From: Methanomicrobiales archaeon
GTDB lineage: Archaea > Halobacteriota > Syntropharchaeia > Alkanophagales > Methanospirareceae
Assembly: GCA_003160755.1 (NCBI GenBank)
Contig: QEXZ01000063.1
Location: 1-8,738 of the forward strand
DNA length: 8,738 nucleotides
Direction of reading: 5' to 3'
Made by a program: the position numbers and the translations under genes
Shown here: positions 1 through 5,922 of the stretch, piece after piece
How positions within the stretch are numbered: the stretch's first letter is position 1
Layout: the number at the start of each line of letters is the position of its first letter
Notes under the pieces: generated by a model
The model's database searches: none
What the model was told of the DNA's origin: nothing
The model's input: only the letters and a program-made list of their open reading frames with translations

Positions 1-2
1 TT

Positions 3-1400
3 ATTGGAATGGAAGCGGAGCATATTAATGACTTGATTCGATCCTCTATGTTTATTAATGATTTAGCTCGATCTTCTATGTTTGTGGTTATTTCCCTGGT
101 GACTGCTATGTTAAGTGAGCGAATTGCGAAGATGATAGATAGCCTCAATCGAATTGGCGGTGAAGTAGCGATGGTAGCACGGGAAGTAGGAGTAGAAGGG
201 AATCTTGGCGCGCAGGGGGAAGTGCCTGGCGTTGTGGGGGTTTGGAAGGAGCTGACTGATAATGTGAACGTGCTGACTGCAAACCTGGCAAATCAGGTTA
301 GAGATATTGCTAAGGTAGCCACTGCATTGGCCAACGGTGACCTCACACAAAAGATCACGGTGGATGCAAAAGGAGAGCTACTGGAACTGAAGGATACCAT
401 CAACCGTATGGTTGACAGCCTCAACGTCCTTGTTACCCGGGTGAGGGATTCCGCCAATACTGTTGCCTCATCCGCTCAGGGCATTGCAGCCTTAGGTACC
501 GAGATGAGCACATCTACAATACAGGTAGCAGCATCAGTGCAGCAGATAGCAAAGGGTGCACAGGAACAGGCACGGAAGACAGAGGTGGCATCCAGATCGG
601 TTGAGCAGATTTCAGAGGCTGCTACTGATGTATCTTGCAGGGCGGATGATGTGAACAAAGCAGCATCTGCTGCGAATGAGAGTGCTCAGACATGTCGTGA
701 AACAGCGGATGAAGTTTCCGAAAACATGCAGAAAATATCAGCGGTAACAGAGAAAACATCAGCAACAGTTGAGGGGTTGACGCAGAGGGCTAAGGAAATT
801 ACCAAGATACTGGGTGTTATCACCGACATTGCATCACAGACAAACCTGCTTGCGTCAAATGCCGCAATAGAGGCTACAAGGGCTGGTGAGGCAGGCAAGG
901 GGTTTGCTGTGGTTGCAGGAGAAGTGCGCAGGCTTGCAGAGAGCAGCAGAAAATCCGCAGACGAGATTACAGAACTTATAAAGTCTGTACAGGAGGAAGT
1001 AGCATCTGCTTCAGAGGCAGTGAAAACAATGGCAGAAATTGTAACAGCAGGCATGAAAGCAACAGCTAAAAGCCCACCGGCTTGTGATAAAATCTCGTTT
1101 ACCATGCAGCAGACATTAAATGCAGCCCAGGCGATTGCAGAAGCAGCAGCCCAGCAGAAAGCAGGTATTGAATCTATTGTAAAGATGGTGGAGAAGGTAG
1201 CCACGATTGCTGAGGAAACAGCATCAAGTTCTGAGGAATCTGCCGCATCTGCCCAGCAGCTAAACTCCGCTATGGAACAGCTTACAACTTCAGGTCAAGA
1301 GCTAACAGGCATAGCCACAGAACTCCAGAATGTCGTAACAATGTTCAAACTCAGTGGTGAAGCAGTGGTGGTCGAAGCAGCCAAGAAAAGTACCAAATAA
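3..1400 (+). CDS. Methyl-accepting chemotaxis protein, tandem HAMP plus signalling domain (5' partial)
   Basis: Chemoreceptor that controls CheA through CheW. The frame is open from the left edge through the first ATG (position 9), so the true start and any sensor domain probably lie upstream. Numbering from that ATG, residues 25-35 are a short hydrophobic stretch that could be the end of a membrane helix. Residues 36-141 hold two HAMP-like units of the poly-HAMP type (key strings EVPGV and ANGDLTQKI). Residues 160-450 are the cytoplasmic coiled-coil hairpin, with the CheA/CheW-binding tip at 271-310 (TDIASQTNLL, then NAAIEATRAGEAGKGFAVVA). Oddities: the tip has Ser283 where the family nearly always has Leu, a Pro-Pro pair at 356-357 falls in the descending helix, and residues 6-25 are a tandem duplication. 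There is no C-terminal CheR-docking pentapeptide. It is first in the visible operon, 18 nt before cheW. The family call is secure; the ligand is unknown. Confidence 0.95.
   Translation: MGMEAEHINDLIRSSMFINDLARSSMFVVISLVTAMLSERIAKMIDSLNRIGGEVAMVAREVGVEGNLGAQGEVPGVVGVWKELTDNVNVLTANLANQVRDIAKVATALANGDLTQKITVDAKGELLELKDTINRMVDSLNVLVTRVRDSANTVASSAQGIAALGTEMSTSTIQVAASVQQIAKGAQEQARKTEVASRSVEQISEAATDVSCRADDVNKAASAANESAQTCRETADEVSENMQKISAVTEKTSATVEGLTQRAKEITKILGVITDIASQTNLLASNAAIEATRAGEAGKGFAVVAGEVRRLAESSRKSADEITELIKSVQEEVASASEAVKTMAEIVTAGMKATAKSPPACDKISFTMQQTLNAAQAIAEAAAQQKAGIESIVKMVEKVATIAEETASSSEESAASAQQLNSAMEQLTTSGQELTGIATELQNVVTMFKLSGEAVVVEAAKKSTK
24..83 (+). repeat. 30-bp tandem duplication inside the receptor gene
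   Basis: Two adjacent 30-bp units (24-53 and 54-83) match at 25 of 30 positions and encode INDLIRSSMF followed by INDLARSSMF. The unit length is a multiple of three, so the frame is kept. The duplication lies just before the hydrophobic stretch that leads into the first HAMP unit. Confidence 0.85.
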
Positions 1401-1404
1401 ATAA

Positions 1405-1409
1405 GGAGG
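1405..1409 (+). promoter_or_regulatory. Shine-Dalgarno of cheW
   Basis: GGAGG lies 9 nt before the ATG at 1419. It favours that ATG over the out-of-frame ATG at 1415. It lies just after the receptor stop codon, as expected inside an operon. Confidence 0.8.
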
Positions 1410-1418
1410 CGATAATGT

Positions 1419-1892
1419 ATGCCAGAGGAAAGAACGGGTGCAGGTGCAAATGCAGATGCAGAGGAGACGAAACCTTATGTAATCTTCAAACTTGGAGATG
1501 AGGAATTCGGCGTGGGTATGATGAACATAAAGGAGATTATAAAGATACCAACAATTACAAGGGTTCCTCACTCCGCGGATTTTATTGAGGGCGTAATAAA
1601 TCTCAGGGGCAGCCTGGCAACAGTCATAAACCTCAGGAAAAGGTTTGATCTCGAGCCTAAGGAGATAGATGCGGATTCAAGGATAATTATAGCAGAATTT
1701 GAGGACAATCCTGTTGGCATGCTTGTTGATGCTGCTGAAGTATTGATGATTTCTGTAACAGACATTGACGCAACGGCTAAGAATGTTACAGCGGGGATTT
1801 CTAAGGAGTATCAGATGGGCGTGGGCAAGATTGAGAACCGACAAATCATCTTACTTGACCTGAAACAGGTGTTGGTGAAGGAGGAAGGGTAA
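1419..1892 (+). CDS. cheW: Chemotaxis coupling protein CheW
   Basis: CheW is a cytoplasmic adaptor that links the receptor tip to the P5 domain of CheA. The 157-residue product has a short low-complexity Ala/Gly/Glu tail (1-18) and then one CheW domain (about 19-153). Family features visible are the opening strand YVIFKLGDEEFGVG, the stretch ITRVPHSADFIEGVINLRG (residues 46-64, with the usual NLRG turn), and the late GVGKIENRQIILLDL segment. Length is typical of a single-domain CheW. The start at 1419 is set by a good Shine-Dalgarno 9 nt upstream. It lies between the receptor and cheY. The following 84-nt gap carries a palindromic repeat. The identification is secure. Confidence 0.96.
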   Translation: MPEERTGAGANADAEETKPYVIFKLGDEEFGVGMMNIKEIIKIPTITRVPHSADFIEGVINLRGSLATVINLRKRFDLEPKEIDADSRIIIAEFEDNPVGMLVDAAEVLMISVTDIDATAKNVTAGISKEYQMGVGKIENRQIILLDLKQVLVKEEG

Positions 1893-1909
1893 GGATGCAG
1901 GATAAAATG

Positions 1910-1948
1910 TTTCTTTGATCAAACTTTCTTTTGAAAAGAAAGTTTGTG
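1910..1948 (+). repeat. Palindromic intergenic element, copy A (upstream of cheY)
   Basis: A perfect inverted repeat lies at 1920-1946, with arms CAAACTTTCTTTT and AAAAGAAAGTTTG around a single G. Together with the preceding TTTCTTTG (1910-1917) it aligns over about 40 nt with copy B before cheA (4266-4305) at roughly 80% identity by eye. It fills half of the cheW-cheY gap and ends 10 nt before the cheY Shine-Dalgarno. It could act as an RNA hairpin in the operon transcript, or simply be a dispersed repeat. Confidence 0.75.
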
Positions 1949-1957
1949 TTATAAAAA

Positions 1958-1964
1958 GGAGAGG
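1958..1964 (+). promoter_or_regulatory. Candidate Shine-Dalgarno of cheY
   Basis: GGAGAGG lies 12 nt before the first ATG (1977). The spacing is a little long. The second and third in-frame ATGs (1989, 2001) are each preceded by their own AAAAGGAA, so the true start is uncertain by up to eight residues. Confidence 0.5.
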
Positions 1965-1976
1965 AACAAATAAGAA

Positions 1977-2012
1977 ATGGAAAAGGAAATGGAAAAGGAA
2001 ATGAAAAAGGTA
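1977..2012 (+). repeat. 12-bp tandem repeat spanning the cheY start codon
   Basis: ATGGAAAAGGAA occurs twice in direct succession (1977-1988, 1989-2000), followed by a diverged third copy starting ATGAAAAAGG (2001). Each unit carries an ATG and a purine-rich AAGGA, so a start codon and a Shine-Dalgarno-like sequence are duplicated together and in frame. Confidence 0.8.
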
Positions 2013-2369
2013 AGGATACTGTTGGTGGACGATTCTACATACATAAGGACGGTTCTTGGCAGCATAATAACCGAGGCGGGATTTGAAGTCACAGGCGAAG
2101 CCGCTGATGGTGAAGAGGCAATTCGAAAATATATGAGCCTCAAACCCGACCTGGTGTTGATGGACGTTGTAATGGAACCTATGGACGGAATGGCAGCGAC
2201 GAAGGCGATACTTGATAAAGACCCTGAAGCGAAGATATTGATGGTTACGGTGTTGGAAGACAAAGGTATATTTGCGGATTTGATGAAGATAGGAGCAAAA
2301 GGCTATATCTTGAAACCGTTTTCAAAAGATAAAATTGCAGAAAAGATAAGAGAGGTTATGGGGGAATAA
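1977..2369 (+). CDS. cheY: Chemotaxis response regulator CheY
   Basis: Single-domain receiver (130 residues from the first ATG) that accepts phosphate from CheA and carries the signal to the motor, in archaea usually through CheF. The key residues are all visible: acidic pair Asp18-Asp19, phospho-acceptor Asp63 (LVLMDV), switch Thr91, Tyr110 and Lys113 in YILKPF. No output domain follows. After Asp63 the sequence reads VVMEPMDG, with Glu and Pro in the reverse order from the usual MPxMDG. The N-terminus is extended by a 12-nt tandem repeat (MEKEMEKEM), so translation could begin at residue 1, 5 or 9. A stand-alone receiver inside a che operon supports CheY rather than a generic regulator. Confidence 0.95.
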   Translation: MEKEMEKEMKKVRILLVDDSTYIRTVLGSIITEAGFEVTGEAADGEEAIRKYMSLKPDLVLMDVVMEPMDGMAATKAILDKDPEAKILMVTVLEDKGIFADLMKIGAKGYILKPFSKDKIAEKIREVMGE

Positions 2370-2410
2370 AGGGGGATACAAGATACGAGCTACAAAAAAG
2401 GGTTGGAAAA

Positions 2411-2417
2411 GGAGGTG
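2411..2417 (+). promoter_or_regulatory. Shine-Dalgarno that sets a TTG start for the CheC/CheX-like gene
   Basis: GGAGGTG is the strongest ribosome-binding sequence in the window. It lies 6 nt before TTG at 2424. It makes the upstream in-frame TTG at 2403 and the downstream ATG at 2433 (15 nt away) less likely starts. Confidence 0.7.
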
Positions 2418-2423
2418 GTAAAG

Positions 2424-2999
2424 TTGACTGAAATGGGAGAAGAAGGAAATAGCTTCGAAAAAGTGATGCTGGAGCAAATATTGAAGATTGCCGCTTTAAA
2501 GTCCCTGATTTATTTGCAATTCTTTATTGGCAGACTGGTTAAAGTCGAATCGCTATCCATCCACTGGACAGCTCAGCAATTAAGAATAGGAAAGGATTTT
2601 GTTATATCCGGGATAGGGTTAAGAGAGAAAAGTGAGCTGGTTGGCAGTATATACCTTATATTTCCATTCGAAATCGCACGCCGACTTACAAGAGACATGT
2701 ACGGGGAGTTGATTCCGGAGATTTCTCATAAACATGTTTTAGACATGGTCGAGGAGATGACCAATATTGTTTCTATTCCTCTCGGTGAGACCCCCACTTT
2801 TCTTTCCCGTAATACGCCTGTCATTCCTTCGGTTGCTCATATAGTCGGCTACGATGAGTTCAAATCTTTACCGTTAGCGGAGGCCGTGGCTTTAGAATTA
2901 AAAATGGATGGCGAAATGAAAGGGGATATATACTTTGTAATGGAGGGAGGGACCGTAAAGAAACTAAAGAGAATGCTGAGAAGGAGGGAAAGGGAGTAG
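2424..2999 (+). CDS. CheC/CheX-like CheY-P phosphatase family protein
   Basis: Probable cytoplasmic phosphatase for CheY-P. The 191-residue product (from TTG 2424) fits the CheC/CheX/FliY fold. The strand GSIYLIFPFEIARRL is followed by MYGE, and then an active-site helix with Asp107, Glu111 and Asn114 (LDMVEEMTN). This matches the family's D/S-X3-E-X2-N signature. The conserved Pro expected about 22 residues later is near Pro135. Only one such helix is intact. The first-half helix (EQILKIAALKSLIYLQFFIG) has no Glu/Asn pair, so it resembles one-site CheX more than two-site archaeal CheC. The very basic C-terminus (KKLKRMLRRRERE) is unusual. It lies 54 nt after cheY. The family call is good; the choice between CheC and CheX is open. 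Confidence 0.72.
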   Translation: MTEMGEEGNSFEKVMLEQILKIAALKSLIYLQFFIGRLVKVESLSIHWTAQQLRIGKDFVISGIGLREKSELVGSIYLIFPFEIARRLTRDMYGELIPEISHKHVLDMVEEMTNIVSIPLGETPTFLSRNTPVIPSVAHIVGYDEFKSLPLAEAVALELKMDGEMKGDIYFVMEGGTVKKLKRMLRRRERE

Positions 3000-3002
3000 G
3001 TA

Positions 3003-3175
3003 CAAGATGCAGGAAGGGAGATGGCGTTTCAAACGTATAAGGATCTGGAAATATATCAATTGAGCCATGAATTGGCAATTGAAATTCACAAGGTAAGCCT
3101 TAGCTTGCCGAAATTTGCGTTTCATCAAAGCTGTGGAATCCGGTCATAAAACCTAATCCTGTATCATGCATCTTG
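3003..3175. repeat. Short inverted repeat flanking the gene remnant
   Basis: CAAGATGCA at 3003-3011 recurs as its reverse complement TGCATCTTG at 3167-3175. It brackets the four-helix-bundle remnant between the CheC/CheX-like gene and cheB. A related ATCTTGCATC follows at 3178-3187. Nine bases is short enough for chance, but similar strings (GATACAAGATACGAG at 2374-2388, GGATGCAGGATA after cheW) occur at other junctions of this operon. Confidence 0.4.
3021..3149 (+). pseudogene. N-terminal remnant of a four-helix-bundle (23S rRNA IVS-type) protein
   Basis: A 42-codon reading frame begins at ATG 3021 directly after a purine-rich GGAAGGGAG. It reads MAFQTYKDLEIYQLSHELA at the N-terminus and continues IEIHKVSLSLPKF. 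This is the start pattern of the four-helix-bundle family (TIGR02436-like), which normally begins with a Phe-x-x-Leu-x-x-Tyr/Trp helix followed by a LPKFE-type turn and runs to about 120 residues. Here it stops at TAA 3147 after GIRS, where the family would continue with the second helix. The remaining about 48 nt before cheB do not hold the rest of the gene. I read it as a decayed insertion. In 23S rRNA intervening sequences this protein is seen as a passenger gene; its function is unclear. It could alternatively be expressed as a short peptide. Confidence 0.6.
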
Positions 3176-3188
3176 GATCTTGCATCCC

Positions 3189-3193
3189 AGGGG
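3189..3193 (+). promoter_or_regulatory. Candidate Shine-Dalgarno of cheB
   Basis: AGGGG lies 4 nt before ATG 3198. The spacing is short, but it is the only purine-rich sequence before this start. It argues against the upstream in-frame TTG at 3180, which falls in the TGCATC-rich junk after the gene remnant. Confidence 0.45.
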
Positions 3194-3197
3194 CAAA

Positions 3198-4214
3198 ATG
3201 ATAGATGTGCTGGTGGTGGATGACTCATCACTGATGAGGAAGGTGGTATCGGAAATGCTGAATTCGGCATCAAACATACGAGTAGTTGGCACTGCCAGGG
3301 ACGGCTTAGATGCAATAGAAAAAACAGAAAAACTCAGACCCGATGTGGTAACGATGGACGTAGAGATGCCGAGAATGGATGGATTAACTGCTTTGTGCTA
3401 CATAATGGCGAAAACCCCGGTACCTGTTGTGATGCTCACCGCCATGGACAAAATAGAAGCGGACCTTGCCGTGAAGTCTTTTGAGTACGGCGCAGTAGAC
3501 TTTGTATCAAAACCCAGCAAAACCATTTCATTAGACATAGAAGAAGTGAAGAATGAACTGATAAGCAAGGTCAGAGCTGCCTCAACCGTAAATACGGAAA
3601 AAATGGTTTTCAAGGCTGCGGAAAGAAGATTCATAGAAAAACTGTTGATACCGCCAAAAAGCGACAAAAAAGTCCTGGTTATCGGTGCATCCACAGGAGG
3701 ACCGAATGCACTATTAGAAATCATTCCGAAACTTCACAGAACCTTCCCCTTAGCTGTCTTGATTGTTCAGCACATGCCAATTGGGTTCACAAAAAGCTTT
3801 TCAGAAAGACTGAGCTGGCAGGGTTCTATCGCATTGAAAGAAGCGGAAGATGGGGATGCCATAAAACCGGGTCAGGCATTCGTTGCACCGTCAGGTTATC
3901 ATATAGTTGTAAAAAACGGTAGGATGGGATTAAATGAGCGACCAAAGGTGGATGGTAGGGGAAGCATAGACGTAGCAATGAAATCAGCAGCCGAAGCATA
4001 CGAGGACAAGGTTATTGGCGTGCTGCTCAGCGGTATGGGAAAAGACGGTGCAGAGGGTATGCGGGCAATAAAGGAAAGAGGAGGCTCGACTATTGCGCAG
4101 GATGAGCTCACAAGTGTTATCTTTGGTATGCCTAAGGCAGCAATAGAGATGGGTGTTGTGGACAAGGTTGCATCACTGCCGGATATTGTGGATGAAATAA
4201 TAGGGATGCTATGA
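3198..4214 (+). CDS. cheB: Protein-glutamate methylesterase/deamidase CheB
   Basis: CheB removes methyl groups from receptor glutamates (and deamidates glutamines), giving adaptation. It is switched on by phosphate from CheA. The 338-residue product has a receiver domain at 1-115 (MIDVLVVDDSS start, phospho-acceptor Asp54 in TMDVEMPRMDG, Lys in FVSKP) and, after a linker, a methylesterase domain from about 150 to the end. The catalytic triad is visible: Ser165 in GASTGGP, His192 in QHMPIGFT and Asp283 in SGMGKDGAEG. Length is typical. The ATG start is chosen because the preceding TTG-initiated extension lies in repeat-like sequence and the receiver begins exactly here. It stands 198 nt after the CheC/CheX-like gene, separated by the remnant, and before cheA. 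The cognate methyltransferase CheR is not in the window. The identification is secure. Confidence 0.97.
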   Translation: MIDVLVVDDSSLMRKVVSEMLNSASNIRVVGTARDGLDAIEKTEKLRPDVVTMDVEMPRMDGLTALCYIMAKTPVPVVMLTAMDKIEADLAVKSFEYGAVDFVSKPSKTISLDIEEVKNELISKVRAASTVNTEKMVFKAAERRFIEKLLIPPKSDKKVLVIGASTGGPNALLEIIPKLHRTFPLAVLIVQHMPIGFTKSFSERLSWQGSIALKEAEDGDAIKPGQAFVAPSGYHIVVKNGRMGLNERPKVDGRGSIDVAMKSAAEAYEDKVIGVLLSGMGKDGAEGMRAIKERGGSTIAQDELTSVIFGMPKAAIEMGVVDKVASLPDIVDEIIGML

Positions 4215-4218
4215 CACT

Positions 4219-4243
4219 TTTTCTTTTTTAGAAAAAAAGAAAA
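4219..4243 (+). repeat. Perfect A/T-rich hairpin just after cheB
   Basis: Arms TTTTCTTTTTT (4219-4229) and AAAAAAGAAAA (4233-4243) pair over 11 bp around an AGA triloop, starting 5 nt after the cheB stop. The T-run of six could also serve as a weak archaeal oligo-T termination signal between cheB and cheA. It is similar in base composition to the A-D elements but not clearly alignable to them. Confidence 0.55.
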
Positions 4244-4265
4244 CCTGTGCTAAAAGAAAAACAAA

Positions 4266-4305
4266 TTTCTTTGGTAAAGCTTTCTTTTTTAAAGAGAGGT
4301 TTGTG
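4266..4305 (+). repeat. Palindromic intergenic element, copy B (upstream of cheA)
   Basis: Copy B of the element family aligns with copy A (1910-1948) and copy D (7087-7129). An 8-bp stem forms between 4280-4287 (CTTTCTTT) and 4291-4298 (AAAGAGAG, one G-U) with a TTT loop. An alternative stem pairs 4253-4259 with 4266-4272. The right arm contains GAGAGG (4294-4299), the only Shine-Dalgarno-like sequence before cheA, so folding would mask it. The final GTG (4303) belongs to the repeat. Confidence 0.65.
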
Positions 4306-4311
4306 ATAAAA

Positions 4312-5922
4312 ATGGTTGACGTATCAAAATATAAGGAATTGTTCATAAACGAGTCGAGGGAACATCTACAATGTATAAGTAGAAATCTGCTGACGTTGGA
4401 GAAAGAGCCAGAGAGCACAGCCGCAATAAATGAAACGTTCAGGTCGGTGCACACACTGAAAGGCATGGCTGCCACAATGGGTTGTCCAGACATGGAAGAA
4501 CTATCGCATGAGATGGAGAACGTGCTTGCCGTGCTGAGGAAAGGGGGAAAAATTGAGAAAGGGACAGAAACAATTGACGTTCTGTTAGAATGCCTTAGCG
4601 GGCTTGAAACGTTTGTCGAAGATGTGGCATCCGGAAAAACGGTCGAGCAGGATTTTACAGCACTGTATAAAAAGCTGGATTATATTCTGCCGAGAAGAGA
4701 AGCTGTTGACGTATCGATATCTACCGTTAGAGCAGAAGAGAAAAGGGAGAGGGAGGAGGCAGGCAGGGAAGAAAAGGTCGGTCCTGCAATAAGAATAGGC
4801 ATAGAAAAAATACAGGCATTGCAGAACCTTGTTGAGGAATTATCAATAGCAAAGATGCGGCTTCTCCAGATAGCATCAAAACATGCCATTCCTGAACTCA
4901 ATGAGATAACAGCCACAACACACCGGCTCACGTCAGAACTACTGGACAGGGTAATGGAGATGCGCATGTTCCCGGTGGCATACATATTTGACAGGTTTCC
5001 AAGAACCGTGAGGGATTTAAGCATGAAAACCGGGAAAGAAGTAGATTTCGAGATATCCGGTAAGGAGATAGAACTTGACCGTCTTGTGCTTGATGAGATA
5101 AATGATGCAGTAATGCATCTGCTGCGTAATGCGGTGGGCCATGGAATAGAAAAACCGGTGGACAGGAAAAAGGCGGGTAAAAAGGATACGGGAAAGGTCA
5201 TATTGAGCGCGCGGAGAGAAGGGAACAATGTTGTCATTTCAGTCGAGGATGATGGCAGAGGAATGGATATAGAAGAAATAAAAAAGATAGCAGTAGAAAG
5301 AAAAATCATAACCAAGGAGGAGGCATCAAGGATGAGTGACGGGGATGTCTATGAACTCCTGGGTGCGTCAGGGCTGAGCACAACAAAAAAAATCACCGAT
5401 GTTTCAGGCAGGGGCGTAGGTTTTGATGTGGTGAAATCAAAAGTCAAATCACTGGGAGGAAGCGTCAGAATATCAACAGAAAAAGGTAGGGGAACAAACG
5501 TCGAATTGCGTCTGCCTTTGACAACCGCTATTATTCAATCTTTACTTGTTGGTGTGGAAAAGGAAATATATGCCATTCCATTAGATTCTGTCAGGGAAAT
5601 AGTAGCCGTTGGTAAAAAGGATTTGAAAACCGTTGAAGGAAAAGAAATGTTCGGATACCGGGAACATGTTCTGCCGCTGCTGAGACTGAAAAGCATTTTC
5701 GCGGTCCCGGGAAACAAAGATAAAGATAGGATTGGTCCCGTTGTGGTGGTGGAACGAGACGAGAAATTATTTGGAGTTATGGTTGACACACTTCTTGGTC
5801 AGCAAGAAATAATAGTCAAGCCGTTGGAAGGAATGCTCAAAGGAAGGAAAGAGTTTGCAGGTGCAACAATACTCGGCGATGGCTCGGTTGCGTTCATCCT
5901 GGATGTAGGTGGGATGGTATAG
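4312..5922 (+). CDS. cheA: Chemotaxis histidine kinase CheA (without P2 domain)
   Basis: CheA autophosphorylates under receptor control and passes phosphate to CheY and CheB. The 536-residue product contains: P1 phosphotransfer domain (1-127, phospho-site His47 in RSVHTLKGMAA); a short charged linker (128-159); P3 dimerisation helices (about 160-222); P4 ATPase (about 225-400) with N-box around Asn273, G1 box at Asp314 (DDGRGM) and G2 box at 366-370 (GRGVG); and P5, the CheW-like domain (about 405-536). The CheY/CheB-docking P2 domain is missing, as only about 32 residues separate P1 from P3. The N-box reads RNAVGHGIE, with Gly276 where Asp is usual. I chose ATG 4312 over the in-frame GTG 4303 because that GTG is part of the upstream repeat and only 3 nt from the purine-rich site. 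It is the last gene of the operon. The identification is secure. Confidence 0.97.
   Translation: MVDVSKYKELFINESREHLQCISRNLLTLEKEPESTAAINETFRSVHTLKGMAATMGCPDMEELSHEMENVLAVLRKGGKIEKGTETIDVLLECLSGLETFVEDVASGKTVEQDFTALYKKLDYILPRREAVDVSISTVRAEEKREREEAGREEKVGPAIRIGIEKIQALQNLVEELSIAKMRLLQIASKHAIPELNEITATTHRLTSELLDRVMEMRMFPVAYIFDRFPRTVRDLSMKTGKEVDFEISGKEIELDRLVLDEINDAVMHLLRNAVGHGIEKPVDRKKAGKKDTGKVILSARREGNNVVISVEDDGRGMDIEEIKKIAVERKIITKEEASRMSDGDVYELLGASGLSTTKKITDVSGRGVGFDVVKSKVKSLGGSVRISTEKGRGTNVELRLPLTTAIIQSLLVGVEKEIYAIPLDSVREIVAVGKKDLKTVEGKEMFGYREHVLPLLRLKSIFAVPGNKDKDRIGPVVVVERDEKLFGVMVDTLLGQQEIIVKPLEGMLKGRKEFAGATILGDGSVAFILDVGGMV

Noticed and set aside
686..1204. Long antisense frame inside the receptor gene
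   Set aside because: Its Ser/Ala-rich product mirrors the Ala/Glu-rich coiled coil on the other strand; a shadow with no start signal.
3180..3197. Upstream TTG start for cheB
   Set aside because: The six extra residues derive from the TGCATC-rich sequence after the gene remnant; the receiver domain begins exactly at ATG 3198 behind AGGGG.
4303..4311. GTG start for cheA
   Set aside because: The GTG is the conserved tail of the palindromic element also present upstream of cheY, and lies only 3 nt from the purine-rich site; ATG 4312 fits better.
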